This document shows positions 31,067 to 42,803 of a stretch of DNA of 64,000 bases, one piece after another. A model generated the notes under the pieces. That model made no database searches and had not been told where the DNA came from. It saw only the letters and a program-made list of their open reading frames with translations. Origin of the DNA: Mesostigma viride (Eukaryota; Streptophyta; Mesostigmatophyceae; Mesostigmatales; Mesostigmataceae); contig RPFO01000080.1 of NCBI GenBank assembly GCA_009746045.1, forward strand, positions 4,027,400-4,091,399. The letters are read 5' to 3'. A program made the position numbers and the translations under genes. Every line of letters starts with the position of its first letter. Position 1 is the stretch's first letter.

Positions 31067-31851
31067 GGTTGAAAATCGCTAAACAACCAATGGTGGCGGC
31101 AGCAACGGGGACGGCCCGCGGCCGCCTTGCCGCGGGCCCTCCCCGTTGCTGCCGCCATGGCTACCATGGCGGCAGCAACGAGGTGTTTTTGTGGCCCCCG
31201 GCTGCGTCCTTGCATGCCTAAAACGCAAAGGAACGAAGGGGCACCGACCGCGTCTGACTGTCGAGCTAGCCAACGGACCGCGTGGGCCATTCCCGCGGCT
31301 ACGCATGCGTCAGTTATGTTAACCGTCCAGTTTGCCGGGTAATCTATGTAACCGCAGCTTCTTGATGCGGATTCAATCCTACTCGAACATGATGTCAACT
31401 TTGCACCGTTAACCATGGCAGTGAGAGGCCCGAATCCGATACTTTGCGCCTTATTAGCCCCTTAGCCTGTCAACGTCACACCAGTGTGTGACCACCTTCA
31501 TTCAGGATTCGGTGATACTTATTTCTTATTTCACCTCTCTGGTTTCTAATTGGATACTAAATATACCGATTTCCCCGAATCCGATACTTTGCGCCATGGC
31601 GTTCAGATCAGCAGGATTCGCTCCTAAAGTAAGATCCTGTCGACTTCCGCCGGGAGAGATGATTGACGGTAGATGGGCCAAGATCGGACGGAGTTCCTTT
31701 TTGCCGCGCAAAATTGACACACGCAATTAGCACAGTGCCGTTGTGCGGATTCAAAACTTGCGCCTTGTCATTAAGAAATGACAACGGCGCCAAGGATGGA
31801 GCACGCAAACGCGTTAATGTCGGCTGGGGGTGGCCTGGTTAGTGGGGAAGA
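31067..31851. other. divergent intergenic region
   Basis: The transposase starts leftward at 31066 and another gene starts rightward at 31852, so this 785-bp stretch probably carries both promoters. It contains a compound hairpin (31093-31181) and two exact copies of CCGAATCCGATACTTTGCGCC (near 31435 and 31577), with a related GCGGATTCAAAACTTGCGCC near 31746. These repeated motifs are candidate binding sites. No TATA box is obvious. Confidence 0.5.
31093..31181. repeat. compound inverted repeat upstream of the transposase start
   Basis: GGCGGCAGCAACG occurs three times, as plus, minus and plus. Two hairpins compete. One has ~28-bp arms (31093-31120 with 31130-31158), including CGGCCCGCGG. 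The other is perfect, with 17-bp arms CGTTGCTGCCGCCATGG and CCATGGCGGCAGCAACG around CTA. It ends about 30 bp before the transposase ATG on the transcribed side. Confidence 0.85.
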
Positions 31852-34800
31852 ATGGTGGCTGCTGATCTGCAAAAGTGGGCCAAATTTCGTGCCGCCAAGG
31901 CGGTAGAGGAACACCCTCTTAAGCATGTGCAAGCCGATTGTCGGCTGCGGACTCTTAGTAGGGAAGTCGTCGCGGCGCAATCGAAGGAGTGGTTGCTGGA
32001 GGGTGTAGCAAAGAAGGACCAAGATCAAGAACTGCTGAAGGATGTTTGTGCTCGGATCAAGGCGATTTGTTCTGAATTCTTACATCTAACTGGCCCAGGA
32101 CGAGTTAAATGATGCAAAGGCCAATTACTCTGCAGCCGTTGCGGCGGAGAGCAGCAGGAAACTGAATGAAGTCCTGAACGGACCGACAGAGGCGACAACC
32201 GCAGTGAAGTCTCTCCCCGATCCTCCTGCTTTGGCTGAGCCTGAAGCGATAGTTGAAAGGGAGCTAGCGAGGCGTCTATACATCCGAAAGCACGAGGCGC
32301 AGCTAGCGGCAAAGAGAGCTGCCAACAGAGTGGCTAAGGCTGAACAGCAACGTGCCCCGCTTGCCTGCGTAACCAACCAGCCCAAACAGGTAATTAAACA
32401 AAGAATACTCGTGAACTGCCGTGTCTTGGTATGCATCCGTTGTGTATGACGAGTGCAGTCAGCATTGAATCTGTAGTGCAACCGTACTTTCTACTCGCCG
32501 TATGGCCATCGATAGTTTTCTGATCGAGTGCATTATTATGTTCCTTCGGATGCTGTGCTTTGTTCTTCATGGTGAACACCACAGCTGGGCGTCCAAAAAG
32601 CAAAGAAAACTGCAACCGGCAAGTCGTCGTCAAAAGCCAAGCCTGCTGCAGTCACCGCCGGGACCATGCAGCTGCCTCCAGCCCTCGAGGCTGAAAGGGC
32701 CGCCAAGATTGCAGCTTTGCAGGCCCAAATCGACGCTATCAACGCGCAGTTCGACCAGCAGATGAGCGCCGTGCCGGCACCCCCTCTCGTGGCCATGCCA
32801 CCACCACCCATGCCAGGCTGTCCATCTGCCCCCGTGCTGGCACGTAAGTTCCCTTTTTTTCCCCTTTGGTATACGGGCCTTACTGTTGCTTCATGGAAAC
32901 TTACAACGTATCAATTCGCCTGTATTTACCCTTCAACTTTGTGCATTATTATCTTTATGAAGTCCCACACGTTTTTTTTGTGTATATTGGTTTTCTTTGT
33001 GTTTCATTCAAGCTGACTTTTGACTTCTTTAATTGCATGTGTCTTTCCTTTTTCATCCAGCCGTGGACCTGGCTGGCACATTGACACCGGTGCTGGTGCC
33101 CATCCTGGCACCTGAACCAGGTCCACATGTGAAGCCCCACTATTCGAAGAATTTATCGCTTCTGCTCGCATGCGAGTCTCCATGTATCGATTCAAAGGCC
33201 CTGCCCCAGCCCACTCCGGGGGCTGCTGGTGATGAACCTGTGACGCTGTTTCCGGTGGTCAGCTCTACTTCGCCCGTGCAGCAGGCCATTCCCTGTAAGT
33301 AATATCAGATCACTTTCAATCTGGGTTGTTTTATTCTTGTCTCTTTTTGCATTGGCATACCTGTATTTTACTTAGCAAGTATCTCAGTTTCTGCACTGAC
33401 GATGCACTCTAATCTTCTTTTCGCTCAACCTTATTAAGACCTTGCTATGTTCGTTTGCCACCATAGCATACATAACCCCCATTCACCAGCAGCTTCCCCG
33501 TTTCCCATTTGTAAATGCATTCCCTGTTTGTTTTTATGATCCCAACAAAGTCTCTCTTTTGCAATTGATGTGTGCAGTGCCTTCGCAGGCTTCTTCAAAG
33601 AGGAAGCTTCTTCAAAGAGGAATGACACCAGCGCCAGTTTCCAAGGCCCGGCGCGGATCAACAGAGACCAAGTCCCCATCTGCAACAAATGATCCAGTCC
33701 TGCCATCGCCGCAGCCTCTAGAAGAGAACATTGCCGTCCTTCCACAGCCGCAAACAGCACCTAAGACACGTGCTCAGTGCCCACCACCTTCAGATCTGGG
33801 GTTGATGCGCACTATACATCAAGCAGGTGCTCCCTCAGGCCACTGTGTTGCCTCTTCCAACAGAGGTGACAACGACCACCGTACCGGTTGGCACCATCAT
33901 AGCTCAAAAATGGTTGCTGAAGGCGCGCAAGCAGCTGAGATTGGGGGATGAGTTGGTGTGGGATGTAGGCCGCATTGCTATGGTCAAGCCACGGAACAAG
34001 TCCCCGTGGACGCTTGCGTTTCCTAACGGGGATGAGCCAGAATCAAGGTATTGCTTTGATCTGAGGAAATTGCACTACGGTGAGGAGGGGTCTGGCGAGC
34101 TCTCATGGGTGATGTTGGGCAATGTTACGGTGAACGACCTGCCTGGAAAGGCAGAAGAAACGAACACGAGTCAAGTGCCTTCCCCCCCAGATGTGCCAGC
34201 CCCACTGCTACCCTCCCCGGCCGTGCCAGCCCCTCTGGCCCCACTGCCACCCTCCATGACGGCCGTGCCAGCCCCTCTGGCCCCACTGCCACCCTAGCTC
34301 CACGGCCGTGCCAGCCCCTCTGGCCCCACAGCTGCCACCCTCCACGGTCGTGCCAGCCCCTCCGGCCCCACTGCCACCCTCCACGGCCGTGCCAGCCCCT
34401 CCGGCCCCACTGCCACCCTCCACGGCCGTGCCAGCCCCTCCGGCCCCACTGCCACCCTCCACGGGAGGACCAGAGTCATCGGTGGAATCCGTGCTTGCCA
34501 ACATGATGTTGCAGTTGAAAAAAATGCAAGAGGAGCTCGACGAGAAGAACGCCATCATCAACAAACTGAGCGGAGAGATCTGCACCGACAGAATCCTGCT
34601 CAAGCCTACCAATCCCATGTGTAAGTTCCGCAGCTCCTCAGATACGGAAATGTTACCATCTTTATAATTGTGGATGCCTTGATTAGTTTGCATTGCGGTT
34701 TTGTTGTGTATTCTTTTTCTTACTACTTGCGCAACCCAATGGTCCAAACTCTCTGCTGTTTGCGTGCAGGAAAATACCCCGGACAGCGCGGCACAAGCAA

Positions 34801-34876
34801 AACACTGCGAGCTGCTGAATGGCCAGAAGGCAGAAGGCATGGCATCAAACCGAGTCCAGCCAGTTTTGGAATAGCT
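31852..34876 (+). pseudogene. multi-exon gene of unknown function with Pro-rich repeats
   Basis: Exons from ATG 31852 join with matching phases: 32099-32389, 32585-32843, 33061-33294 and 33578 onward, with GTAAGT-type donors and pyrimidine-CAG acceptors; later borders are at 34620 (donor), 34770 and 34876. The product has basic helical N-terminal exons (LARRLYIRKHEAQLAAKRAA), an Ala-rich coiled coil (AERAAKIAALQAQIDAINAQ) and a Pro/Ser linker. A compact region follows (DVGRIAMVKPRNKSPWTLAF, CFDLRKLHYGEE), then 13-residue VPAPLAPLPPSTA repeats and a coiled coil (LANMMLQLKKMQEELDEKN). A frame change near 33800 and a 4-bp insertion creating TAG at about 34295 break it, and Copia-A removed its 3' end. 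It could be the second gene of the CACTA element or a host gene; I recognise no family. Confidence 0.6.
34188..34470 (+). repeat. 39-bp coding minisatellite (VPAPLAPLPPSTA)
   Basis: About seven copies of a 39-bp unit beginning GTGCCAGCCCCTCTGGCCCC each encode 13 Pro/Ala-rich residues. The third copy has an extra AGCT that creates a TAG and shifts the frame. The copies just downstream are almost identical and back in frame with each other. Confidence 0.85.
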
Positions 34877-35007
34877 GTAAGTTTTCACGATCAGGGTGCA
34901 CAGGATTCCATTTTTTTGCACTACAAAGCGATTTTTTTGTCTCGTGTACGAGCGTGATTTTTTACTGTCTCGTCATTTTGGATTTGGTGTACATTTGCAC
35001 ATCCTGC

Positions 35008-35658
35008 AGTTAGCGAGCAGCCAGAACTGTGAGTTCCTGGTCTCTCACGCCACACAACGGGATGAGCCAAAGTTGCAAAGGCAGCAACCTTTTAACCCGT
35101 GCACCAAGCCACGACCACGGTGAGCGTTTCCACGTCCAATGTGGGAGCCTCGGTTCGTGCTTGGCAAGATAGCTGGTCATCCCCCATGACCTTGAAGCTA
35201 TATCCTTTGCGTTGTTCCTCGTTCCCATCGGCGTGACGAGGCACGTGCAGGCAGGCAAGCAAATCCTCAACGTCCACTGGCATCAGTGCAGAGCCAGGAC
35301 GAACTGGATTTGCCTAGACTCTGCAACCTAGGAAGTACAGGACCTGTCACAAGCCTGCAAGGCCTAGTATCCTTGCAGACCTGTGCCAGTCCTGTATTCC
35401 ACCAGCCACAGGCTGCTGCTCCTCTGGTCTACGTGGACTACAGTCACGTGATAGTCAGGCTAAGCCTGTGCAGGCACGGCCTGCCACGTGTCCTGTCCAC
35501 TATACCAGAGGACTGTACCCTAGTTGGCCACGGACGGCTAGGACTTCGGGACCTCATATCTTTCTCGTCCCTTGCCTGTTTCAGGCGGTCAGCACGGCGT
35601 TGGAAAGGTCTTTCCAAACTGCATCCACTTAGCATATTGGTTGCCCAAAATGCTAACT
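35008..35658 (-). repeat. 3' LTR of Copia-A copy 1
   Basis: The termini are AGTTAGC and GCTAACT, a perfect 7-bp inverted repeat; the usual TG..CA is absent. The LTR holds several CACGTG or CCACGTGT boxes. On the minus strand AAAAGAAGAAAGGGTTGG (35659-35676) abuts it as the polypurine tract. Confidence 0.9.
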
Positions 35659-36668
35659 CCAACCCTTTCTTCTTTTGGAGCTGGACCAGCTTGAAACAAG
35701 CCTAACCTTGCTTGTGCCCACTCAGCCACAGACCGCTTGGTCCCTTGAGGTTGATCAGACCTTTGAGGGCCCAGGTTCCTGCCTCCTTTGGGTAACAACA
35801 TATCTGCCCTTGGACCAGGCTAGGTGTACTGGCCAGTGAATCAGAGGTCACCCCAGGTTATCCCCTGACCCCTTGGTCAGCTCCCAACCTTTCCTTGGGA
35901 ACTTGGTGCTAGATTAAAGTCAAGGCACATTACCTAGTCCAATGGCTGGGATTACAGGATGCCAAGAACGTACTATTGTGAGTTCCTGATCTTTCACAGT
36001 TATCACAGGCGCCCGTTCTTATGGCGCCCGCCTTGGCCAGCCTTTCCCTTTTATGCTCAAAGAGACTCAGGTAGCACCTGTACAAATACTGCCTTATTGG
36101 GGAGCCCATGTCTTCACTGGGTGTTAAGCCCAGGAATCACTCATGCCAGGCTGTGGCTCTGCTGGGGAATTGAACCCCACCCCAACCTCCAGGTTTATAG
36201 GTGACCTGGAACTTTACACAAGAGAAACATTACAACCATGGAACAACATGAGAATGACATGACATGATTATGTTTTATTCAAGCATTATATAACCCAGAA
36301 TGTGGCCCCCTGGCAACCATGTTCCACATGGTCACACAACCAGGTTCTTTATTAGCAACAGGTTGGAAACAAGCACTAGAAAACATATGTACAGCAACCT
36401 GTAAGAACCAACATTCGGGTTGCCCTTGCATGGCCTAACTGTTTGAGGCCAAAGGCGTCGACTTAAGTCCTGGCGACTCTTCTGAACCCCATGGGGAGGG
36501 CCAGGCATGATTCTCAGCTGGTAGGAGTGACATTCCACACCAACTCCTGTCCAGGAGGGTGTACCTAACCCTGAAGGACCGGCTGTCAACCAGTAAGCAC
36601 CAGTCACCACTTGGTACTTTGGTCAAGCAGCCCACTGGGGACACCCAAGCTGAAGCAAGGCCTGGTCT
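35659..36668 (-). other. Copia-A 3' untranslated region
   Basis: About 1 kb lies between the RNase H stop codon and the 3' LTR, with no ORF of note. The same region is conserved in copy 3 (61429-62435) with a few short indels, so it is a constant part of the family. A GGGGTTCAATTCCCC hairpin resembling a tRNA T-arm is present in both but has no tRNA around it. Confidence 0.7.
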
Positions 36669-39600
36669 CTATGGCCGCCCGTGTAAGGGGTCCATGAGCC
36701 CACGGAGCAGGGGGTACTGCCTCTCCGCCTTCTCCTCCAGCTTGGTGAGGGCATCTGCAGGGTTGTCCACACCAGGCACATGTTCAATGTGAGCTAGGTA
36801 GGACATCTCCTTGAGCAACAAGTAGTCAAGGTCCCTGCTCCTGGCCAGCTGCCTGTGCACAAATTGCACCATGCCCATGCTATCAGTCCTCACCAGTGTG
36901 TGCAGCTGCAACCTACAGGAAGCCACTTGACATAGCTGGTAGAAGAGCTCCCTCAAGTAAAGAGCAGTATGCAGCCCTTCACAGATTGCCCTGCACTCAG
37001 CAATATCACTGCTGGGTGTAACCCTGTTCTGCAACCGACTGTACCAGGTAACAAGTGAGGTGTGATCTTGCTCCAGGGTAACTAATGCTGCTGCCCTGCC
37101 CCTGACCTCTGTGACCTTCCTATTATCCATAGAACTGTCCACATAGAGAACCATGTCAAGGGGCTTGTACAAATCCACAGGACCCAGTATGAGAGGGGGA
37201 GACATCATGACAGCCTGCACCACACTCTCAGCACCCACCTCAACCAGCTGGGAATCAGTAAGTCGACTCAGAACCAGCAAGTCAGGGGCACATATACTTG
37301 CAAGCCATGCCAGCATGCCCCTGATGGTAGCACACCTAGCCTGCGTGATGGGCTCCTGCAATGCATCTACAATCTGCTGTGGGTAGTCCTTACCACCCTC
37401 CATCCTGATGAACCACGAGCCCTTGGCTTGGAACAACGTAGCCTGCATGCCACAGAAGACCATAGGCTCATTCTCCACCATGTGCTGTATCTTACCCAGC
37501 TCAAACCGCTTCTGGATCTTAGCCAAGACAGCCTCAACCCAGTCTGGTGGACCTATGAGATGCAGGTCATCACCATGCAGTGAGGCAAAGACAGGAAGGC
37601 CATTGTGGGACCCTTGGAACAAACAGGGATCCACTGGAGACACAGAAAACCCACAAGTATCTTCAAGAATTCTCTAGGCTCTTTCTCCAGATAATGGGAC
37701 TGGACCTGAGACCTTCCAACCCTTTCAGAATTCTCAGGTACCTGGCCTTTATCTCTGCTCTCCATACAGCAGGTACAGTCACAAAGAAAGGAGGGATATC
37801 TCTCCAAGTCTGCCTAGCCTGATCTTGGTCACCCTTGAGAAAAGCCCTCTTGAAATCAATCAGCACAGAGCTATAGGGCACACCCTTAACCAGAAAAGAC
37901 AGAAATATACACAGCAGAATCCTCCACGTGTCATGCAGCATCCCTGGAGTATAGAGCTCCTCATCTAACAACTGGCCAGTGCCATGATACTCGGTTACAA
38001 CTGGTCTGACATGTGGCACCTGGACACCATCAACCTCCTTGAGCTTGAGGACAAACATCAATCTGAGCAGCTGGTGAACTTCTGGCAGCTCATCCACAGG
38101 TTCTGCACAGTTGGAAACTATCCACTCATGCCCAGAAGCAACAAAGCCAAGAGTCCATGCCTTAGCCATCTTGGGGCTTTGCATCATCTCGACTAGCTGG
38201 CGCCAGGGAATAGGACTGTGAGCAGCTATCTGGTACCTGTTTACCCCTAACTGCCTTGGATCAAAGGTGGTTGGGATTATCAACAAGTCCTCAGCTATGG
38301 GCTCCTGACCTTGAGGACCCTCAGCTGGCTGACTCCTAACAGCCTTCACCGCCACTGCAAGACCCTGGGAATAGTGATATCTTTCAAGGGGGAGGCTGCC
38401 CCTGCCTTCTAGTGCCAACTCATCAGAGGTCAAAGTAACCCCTGGCATGCACAAGAAGTTCTGACCCAGAATGGCAGGCCCCTTATAGCCCTCTACCACA
38501 CAGAACGTGGTGGGCACCCCTAAGATAGGCACACTCACTTCCCCAAGGATCTTCATGGACACCTTTCCTGAGAAATCAGACACAGCAAGGCAACTGGGAT
38601 GGGACATCTGTAAGCCTACAGCATCCTCTTCCCTGATGACAGACACCTGTGAGTTGGTATCTACCTCCATTGTAGCTGCCCAGCACGACCCCCACCCCGT
38701 GAGCTTGGATACCTTGGGATCATGTTTGCTGCGCATGAGTGCTCGGATGACGTCCGCCATGAGAGGCCCCCGGGCCTTAGGTGGCTGCCCCGTCCCCTCT
38801 GGCCTTGTGACAGTTGCTTCAGCAGCCTCCTGCTCGTCATCTTCCAGCAGGGACAGACCATCATCCACCACCAGAGGATTGTTAGCTGCTGCTGCCTGGC
38901 TCTGGCCTGGCTCCTCAACCCAGCTGGGAGGGCCTGGCCCGTCTGCAGGCCAGATTGCATGTGGCCTTCTTTCCTTGACATGAGCCCAGGACAACCTGTA
39001 CACGTGCCTTGGATCCTTTTCCAAAGCCACCAGGCAAGATCTGTTAGCTTCTTCCACACGAGTGACAACCCCATCCTGCCACTTCCCCCGCTTGCCTGGA
39101 ATAGATGGTTCCTTCCACATCCTGACCTTCAGCCCCACCTGAGGCCTCAGCACATTCCAGTTCTTGTCCTTACGTCTCAGCTGGGCAAATAACCTATCTG
39201 CCTTCCTAAGACTGGCCTGCACCACGTTCTCAGGCAACAAGCTATACTGCAGGGCCAGGGGAGAGACAGCCACACCATCAAAGTAATAGTTAACCCTGTG
39301 GTTCAGCTGCTCTTCTATCCCCTTACACCAGGCTGCCCTCTCTAAGGCAGATGCCACAAGTGGCACTGACTCTGCTGCTAGCACCACTGTCTTCACTTCA
39401 CGTATGGATCTCTCTACAGCCCCTTGCTGCCCATGACTCTCCCTGGGGACTACTACCAGCTTACAAGGCAGCTGGTCCTGATGCTTGAGCAAACAGTCAA
39501 ACTGCAAGTCTGCCTGCACACTCTTGCACACCCCAAAGCCTGGGATCAGGGCCTTCATACCCAACAACAAGTGGTGCTCCTGCATACCAGGCAGAACGTC

Positions 39601-40186
39601 TATCAGCCTGTATCTACTGAACCTGTCCACCCCCACCAATATATACAAGCCCCTGATATGCTGGATATCCATCTGGATGTCGCCACGCTCCCTAGCAGGC
39701 TCCCTAGCATGGGACTGAGGTGGGTGAACAGCATTCTCCTGGCAACCACAGTTCTCAGCAGCAGCCTGGCAGCCTCCCACAAAGGCTCCCTACCTAGCTT
39801 CCAAGCAAACATTGCTGCCTGCCCAGAATGCCCAAACATGTGATGCAACTATGGCCAGCCTCAGCATAGCTCAGCACTCTGTCAGTACTGACCTGGCGAG
39901 ACGTCTGAACCGTGTGTGGGGACACATGATCCACTCCTGAGGTTCCAGGGCTTCCCTGCAGGCCGTCCTGACGCCCCAAGTCAGGTCCTGCACCCTGGAC
40001 CGCTCCAGGCCCTTCCAGCAAGGTCCCTTGGCCCTCCAGGCCAGCACCTGCTGGAGACCCACCACCTGCATGAGGCATAGGGAATTCAGCTGCAGCATTG
40101 TTATTGCAATCCAGTGGAAGAACAACATCTTTACACCCTTGGTGCTGCACAAGGGGCACACCCCCATCCTTATGTACATCCAGCAC
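36669..40186 (-). pseudogene. Copia-A copy 1 pol (IN-PR-RT-RH), frameshifted
   Basis: Order on the minus strand: HHCC finger (HHMFGHSGQAAM to CGCQENA), integrase core (QMDIQHIRG, VQADLQFD, QQGAVERS), a protease-like domain (EVDTNSQVSVI, AILGQNFL), RT (DFKRAFLKGD, SLHGDDLHLIG), and RNase H (YVDSSMD, AECRAICEG, RTDSMG, NPADALTK). Compared with copies 2 and 3, one T is lost near 39780 and two near 37650, which splits the frame into 40186-39794, 39780-37663 and 37643-36669. The integrase comes before the protease, unlike Ty1/copia. Confidence 0.85.
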
Positions 40187-40225
40187 ACCTTCCCCAAGGG
40201 GTGATTGACTATTTACAGGGGATGA

Positions 40226-40240
40226 TGCTAGTCACTGCTG
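40226..40240 (-). promoter_or_regulatory. gag-pol stop with readthrough context (UGA CUA G)
   Basis: On the minus strand the junction reads CAG CAG TGA CTA GCA. Gag and pol are in the same frame on either side of this single UGA (40234-40232). UGA followed by CUAG is the best-known high-efficiency readthrough context, so the stop is probably translated through at low frequency to make Gag-Pol. The same bases are present in copy 2 at 57445. Confidence 0.65.
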
Positions 40241-41291
40241 CCCAGACTGGCCCCCTGCCCCAGCAGGCTTGGCCTTCCTGTCAGGACACTCACGACGCCA
40301 GTGACCTTCCTTGCCACACACAAAGCATGCTCCACCCTTCTTCCCAGACCCAGCCCCACCCTTGCCAGGCTTCCCCTGGCCTCCCTGAGACTGCCCACCC
40401 TGCTTGCCCTGGTTGCCTTGAGCTTGGCCCTTGCCTTGCCCTTGGCCACCCTTACCCTGCTGACCACCAGCTTGCTGGCTCCCAACCCCTCCTTGGGAAC
40501 CTGCACCCTTGCCACCCTGAGCCCCCTGCCTCTGGCGCCTGAAGCGCTTACGCTTGTTGGGCCTTGCCCCATCACGGGCTGGGTACCCGGGGACATCACC
40601 TTGGCCCTGCACAGCGGAGGTGGCATTGCTGCCATGGGACTGGATAGCTTTGCAGGCAGGATCTGGCTTCCTTATGCTGAGGATTACAAGCTCCAGAGCA
40701 CGCAAGGAGCCATCAGTCTGGTTAAGAAACATGCGGGCACCGTTCCTCCCATCCACACTCAAACCCATACGGTCCAGGAAATAGTCTGCCAAGGCCCTAT
40801 CTGTGACCAGGAAGCCATACTTGGCCCCCTTGTCCCTGATACGGTTGAGCCTAGCCCATTCCTCTGCCACAGGGCCCACTATCTCAAAGGTGTCATACTG
40901 ATGCTTTAATAGTTGGTGAGGTTGAGAACCTTGTCAGAGAACTCCTCCCTCAACCCTTCCAGGAACTGTGCCCAGGTTAGCTTATCCTTGACAGCAGTCC
41001 TAGCCTTTCCCTGACACGCTCTGACGAGTCCCTGTTGCACGTGGACGAGTGAAACACTTGCACTAGGTTGACAGTGGGGTCCACGGAGCACACAACAAGC
41101 TCCATGTCCTCTAGCCACTTGTCCAAAGCTTCCTGTGCTAGTGGTGGGTTAAGAGGCTTTTGTCCATTCATAACAGTGACAGCACTCATGTGAGGTCTCG
41201 ACCCTGGCAGCGCCTTCACTGGCTCCACCACAGCGGGTGTCACAACAACAACACCACTTGGTCCAGCAGGCACAGGGGAGAGCACATCCAC
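40232..41291 (-). pseudogene. Copia-A copy 1 gag
   Basis: A capsid-like helical region (LAQEALDKWLEDMELVV, KLTWAQFLEGLREEF, RALADYFLDRMG) leads to a Gly/Gln/Lys-rich linker and a zinc knuckle, CFVCGKEGHWRREC, near 40270-40330. The frame is broken near 41030-40990. It ends at TGA 40232-40234 followed by CTAG, and the pol frame continues in phase beyond that stop. Upstream coding (MPRGKPGDGDKGEMEAPAG, ~41580) belongs to the same ORF. Confidence 0.8.
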
Positions 41292-41632
41292 GTGAGGCCT
41301 CTTACCATTGCCGTCAGCGGAGGGTCCCTCTTACGCTTCTCCACGGCAGGTTGCCCATTTGCCACCGTTATTGCATCAGTTGGCCCTGCCCGCACCTTGC
41401 GCGCCTCCTCCACCGAGTCTTCGTGCCGTCTCTTGCTGCCTGGTCTCTTTCCCCCATCGCCGTCGCTGGCTGGGATCGCCTCCCCACCAGCTGCTCCTTG
41501 TCTTGCCGAGGCTCCTGGCTTGCTCCAGCCGGTGCCTCCATCTCGCCCTTGTCGCCGTCTCCCGGTTTGCCACGAGGCATTATATACAGTGGGATGGCAA
41601 AACAAAACAGGCGATAGACAAGGAAAACAGGC

Positions 41633-42796
41633 TCAAGCGCTGGTGCTGCCTGAAGAAGCCGCTGGCTGCTCTCCAGCTACTGCCTCCTCCTCACGCTCCT
41701 GCGCTGTGCGTGCCACCGGTGTCCCCACGCGTGGAACTGAGCGGACCTCCTCCGCGTTGTAAGGACCTAGCACACGGCTCACCGGCCTCCCGGCTGCTGT
41801 CTGCTCTACCGGCAGTCTAGGCGCACTGCCACGGCGATACCACTGAAGATTCCTGACCCACCGACTGCCACCACCCCGCCTGTCGTTCCGTGACCCCCGA
41901 CCAATCTCAGCGAAATCGTGTTCCGGCTCAAACGGGATATGCAACTCCGCCCTACGCCGAGCTGAGTAGCCTTCGTTTGTGCCGTCACCTTCGTCAATCT
42001 GCTGTGACGACGAGCTATGATGCCCGTTGGTCGGTCCACGAACTGCTGTGAAAATCCTCGTCGGTGACGTCCCGACCGGTGATGACTGTCACCGTTGGCC
42101 CACACGCCCCCGGCCTGCTCTGCAACCTCGGGTGTCCAAGGTCGACCAAATGCCTGGTGGACGTGTAGTGATCACCCAGTGATCAGCGTGACCACGCGCC
42201 TCTTGGGTCAGAATGTTGACCAGGTGCTCACACGTTTGAGCCACCACTTCAGCCGAATCCCACGGGTTATCGGCCTCGCGCGTCTGCGCGTCCCGTATGA
42301 TATGTGACGCGTCGGTCCCCTCCCCCAGCGAGCTTGTCGCCACCCAGTGATTATACAATCTGGTTCCACCTAAACAGATGGCCACCAGTTGGCCCAGCGT
42401 CTCACGCGCTAAGTCCAGCGCCTGAATGGTGACGTGCCCGCCCTGGTACGCAACCTCTAAACTGTAGATCAACGAAGCAATTTCGTCGCGAATAGCGACG
42501 AGGCGCTCCGTGCAGACCCGCCCTGTTTCCCCTGGCGACGTCGTCGCCCTTATCCTCATCACCACAGGGTCGTTTGCCGACGGCCCTGCTGCGTTTCCGA
42601 ACACAGCGACCCAACCTCCTTCCGCAAGGCCCCTCGCAACGTAGGCGGCTTGCACAAATGTAGAAGCGTTGGATTGGTGGGTATAGGGGTAGAATGCGTT
42701 TTCGCGCGCTGGCAACTCAGGAGCTGCTTCGCGCCTGGGGGAGGTGTCTCGACCCGAGCCTCGGCCGACATGAAAACCTTGCAAACAGAAATGCAA
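41633..42796 (-). pseudogene. Copia-A copy 1 5' ORF (ORF1), frameshifted
   Basis: This is the counterpart of the 55040-56038 ORF of copy 2. Recognisable stretches are LAEGGWVAVFGNAAG, TERLVAIRDEIASLIYSLEV and ALDLARETLGQLVAI, with a break near 42090 and continuation at 41944-41633 (IPFEPEHDFAEIGRGSR). No known domain is recognised. The first ATG after the LTR (42769-42771) opens a different frame of 70 codons. Confidence 0.65.
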
Positions 42797-42803
42797 TAGT
42801 ACG

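Larger units (their letters stand above)
17648..35007 (-). mobile_element. CACTA (En/Spm, tnp2) DNA transposon, right end not seen
   Basis: The left end reads CACTAGGAAGTCGGG exactly where gypsy-1 stops. About 450 bp of short inverted CTGAG/CTCAG subterminal repeats follow, as expected of CACTA ends. The tnp2 transposase reads inward from the right (31066 to 18248) and is interrupted by gypsy-2. No CCTAGTG partner terminus is found before Copia-A begins at 35008, so the extent to the right is inferred and the plus-strand gene at 31852-34876 may or may not belong to the element. The transposase has internal stops, so this copy is not autonomous. Confidence 0.7.

Noticed and set aside
31430-31860. 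Search for the CACTA right terminus (CCTAGTG) next to the divergent region
   Set aside because: No matching terminus or CTCAGG-type subterminal repeats were found there, so the right end is left undefined.
36160-36185. Perfect T-arm-like hairpin GGGGTTCAATTCCCC in the Copia-A 3' region
   Set aside because: No D-arm, anticodon arm or acceptor stem nearby; probably coincidence, although conserved in both copies.
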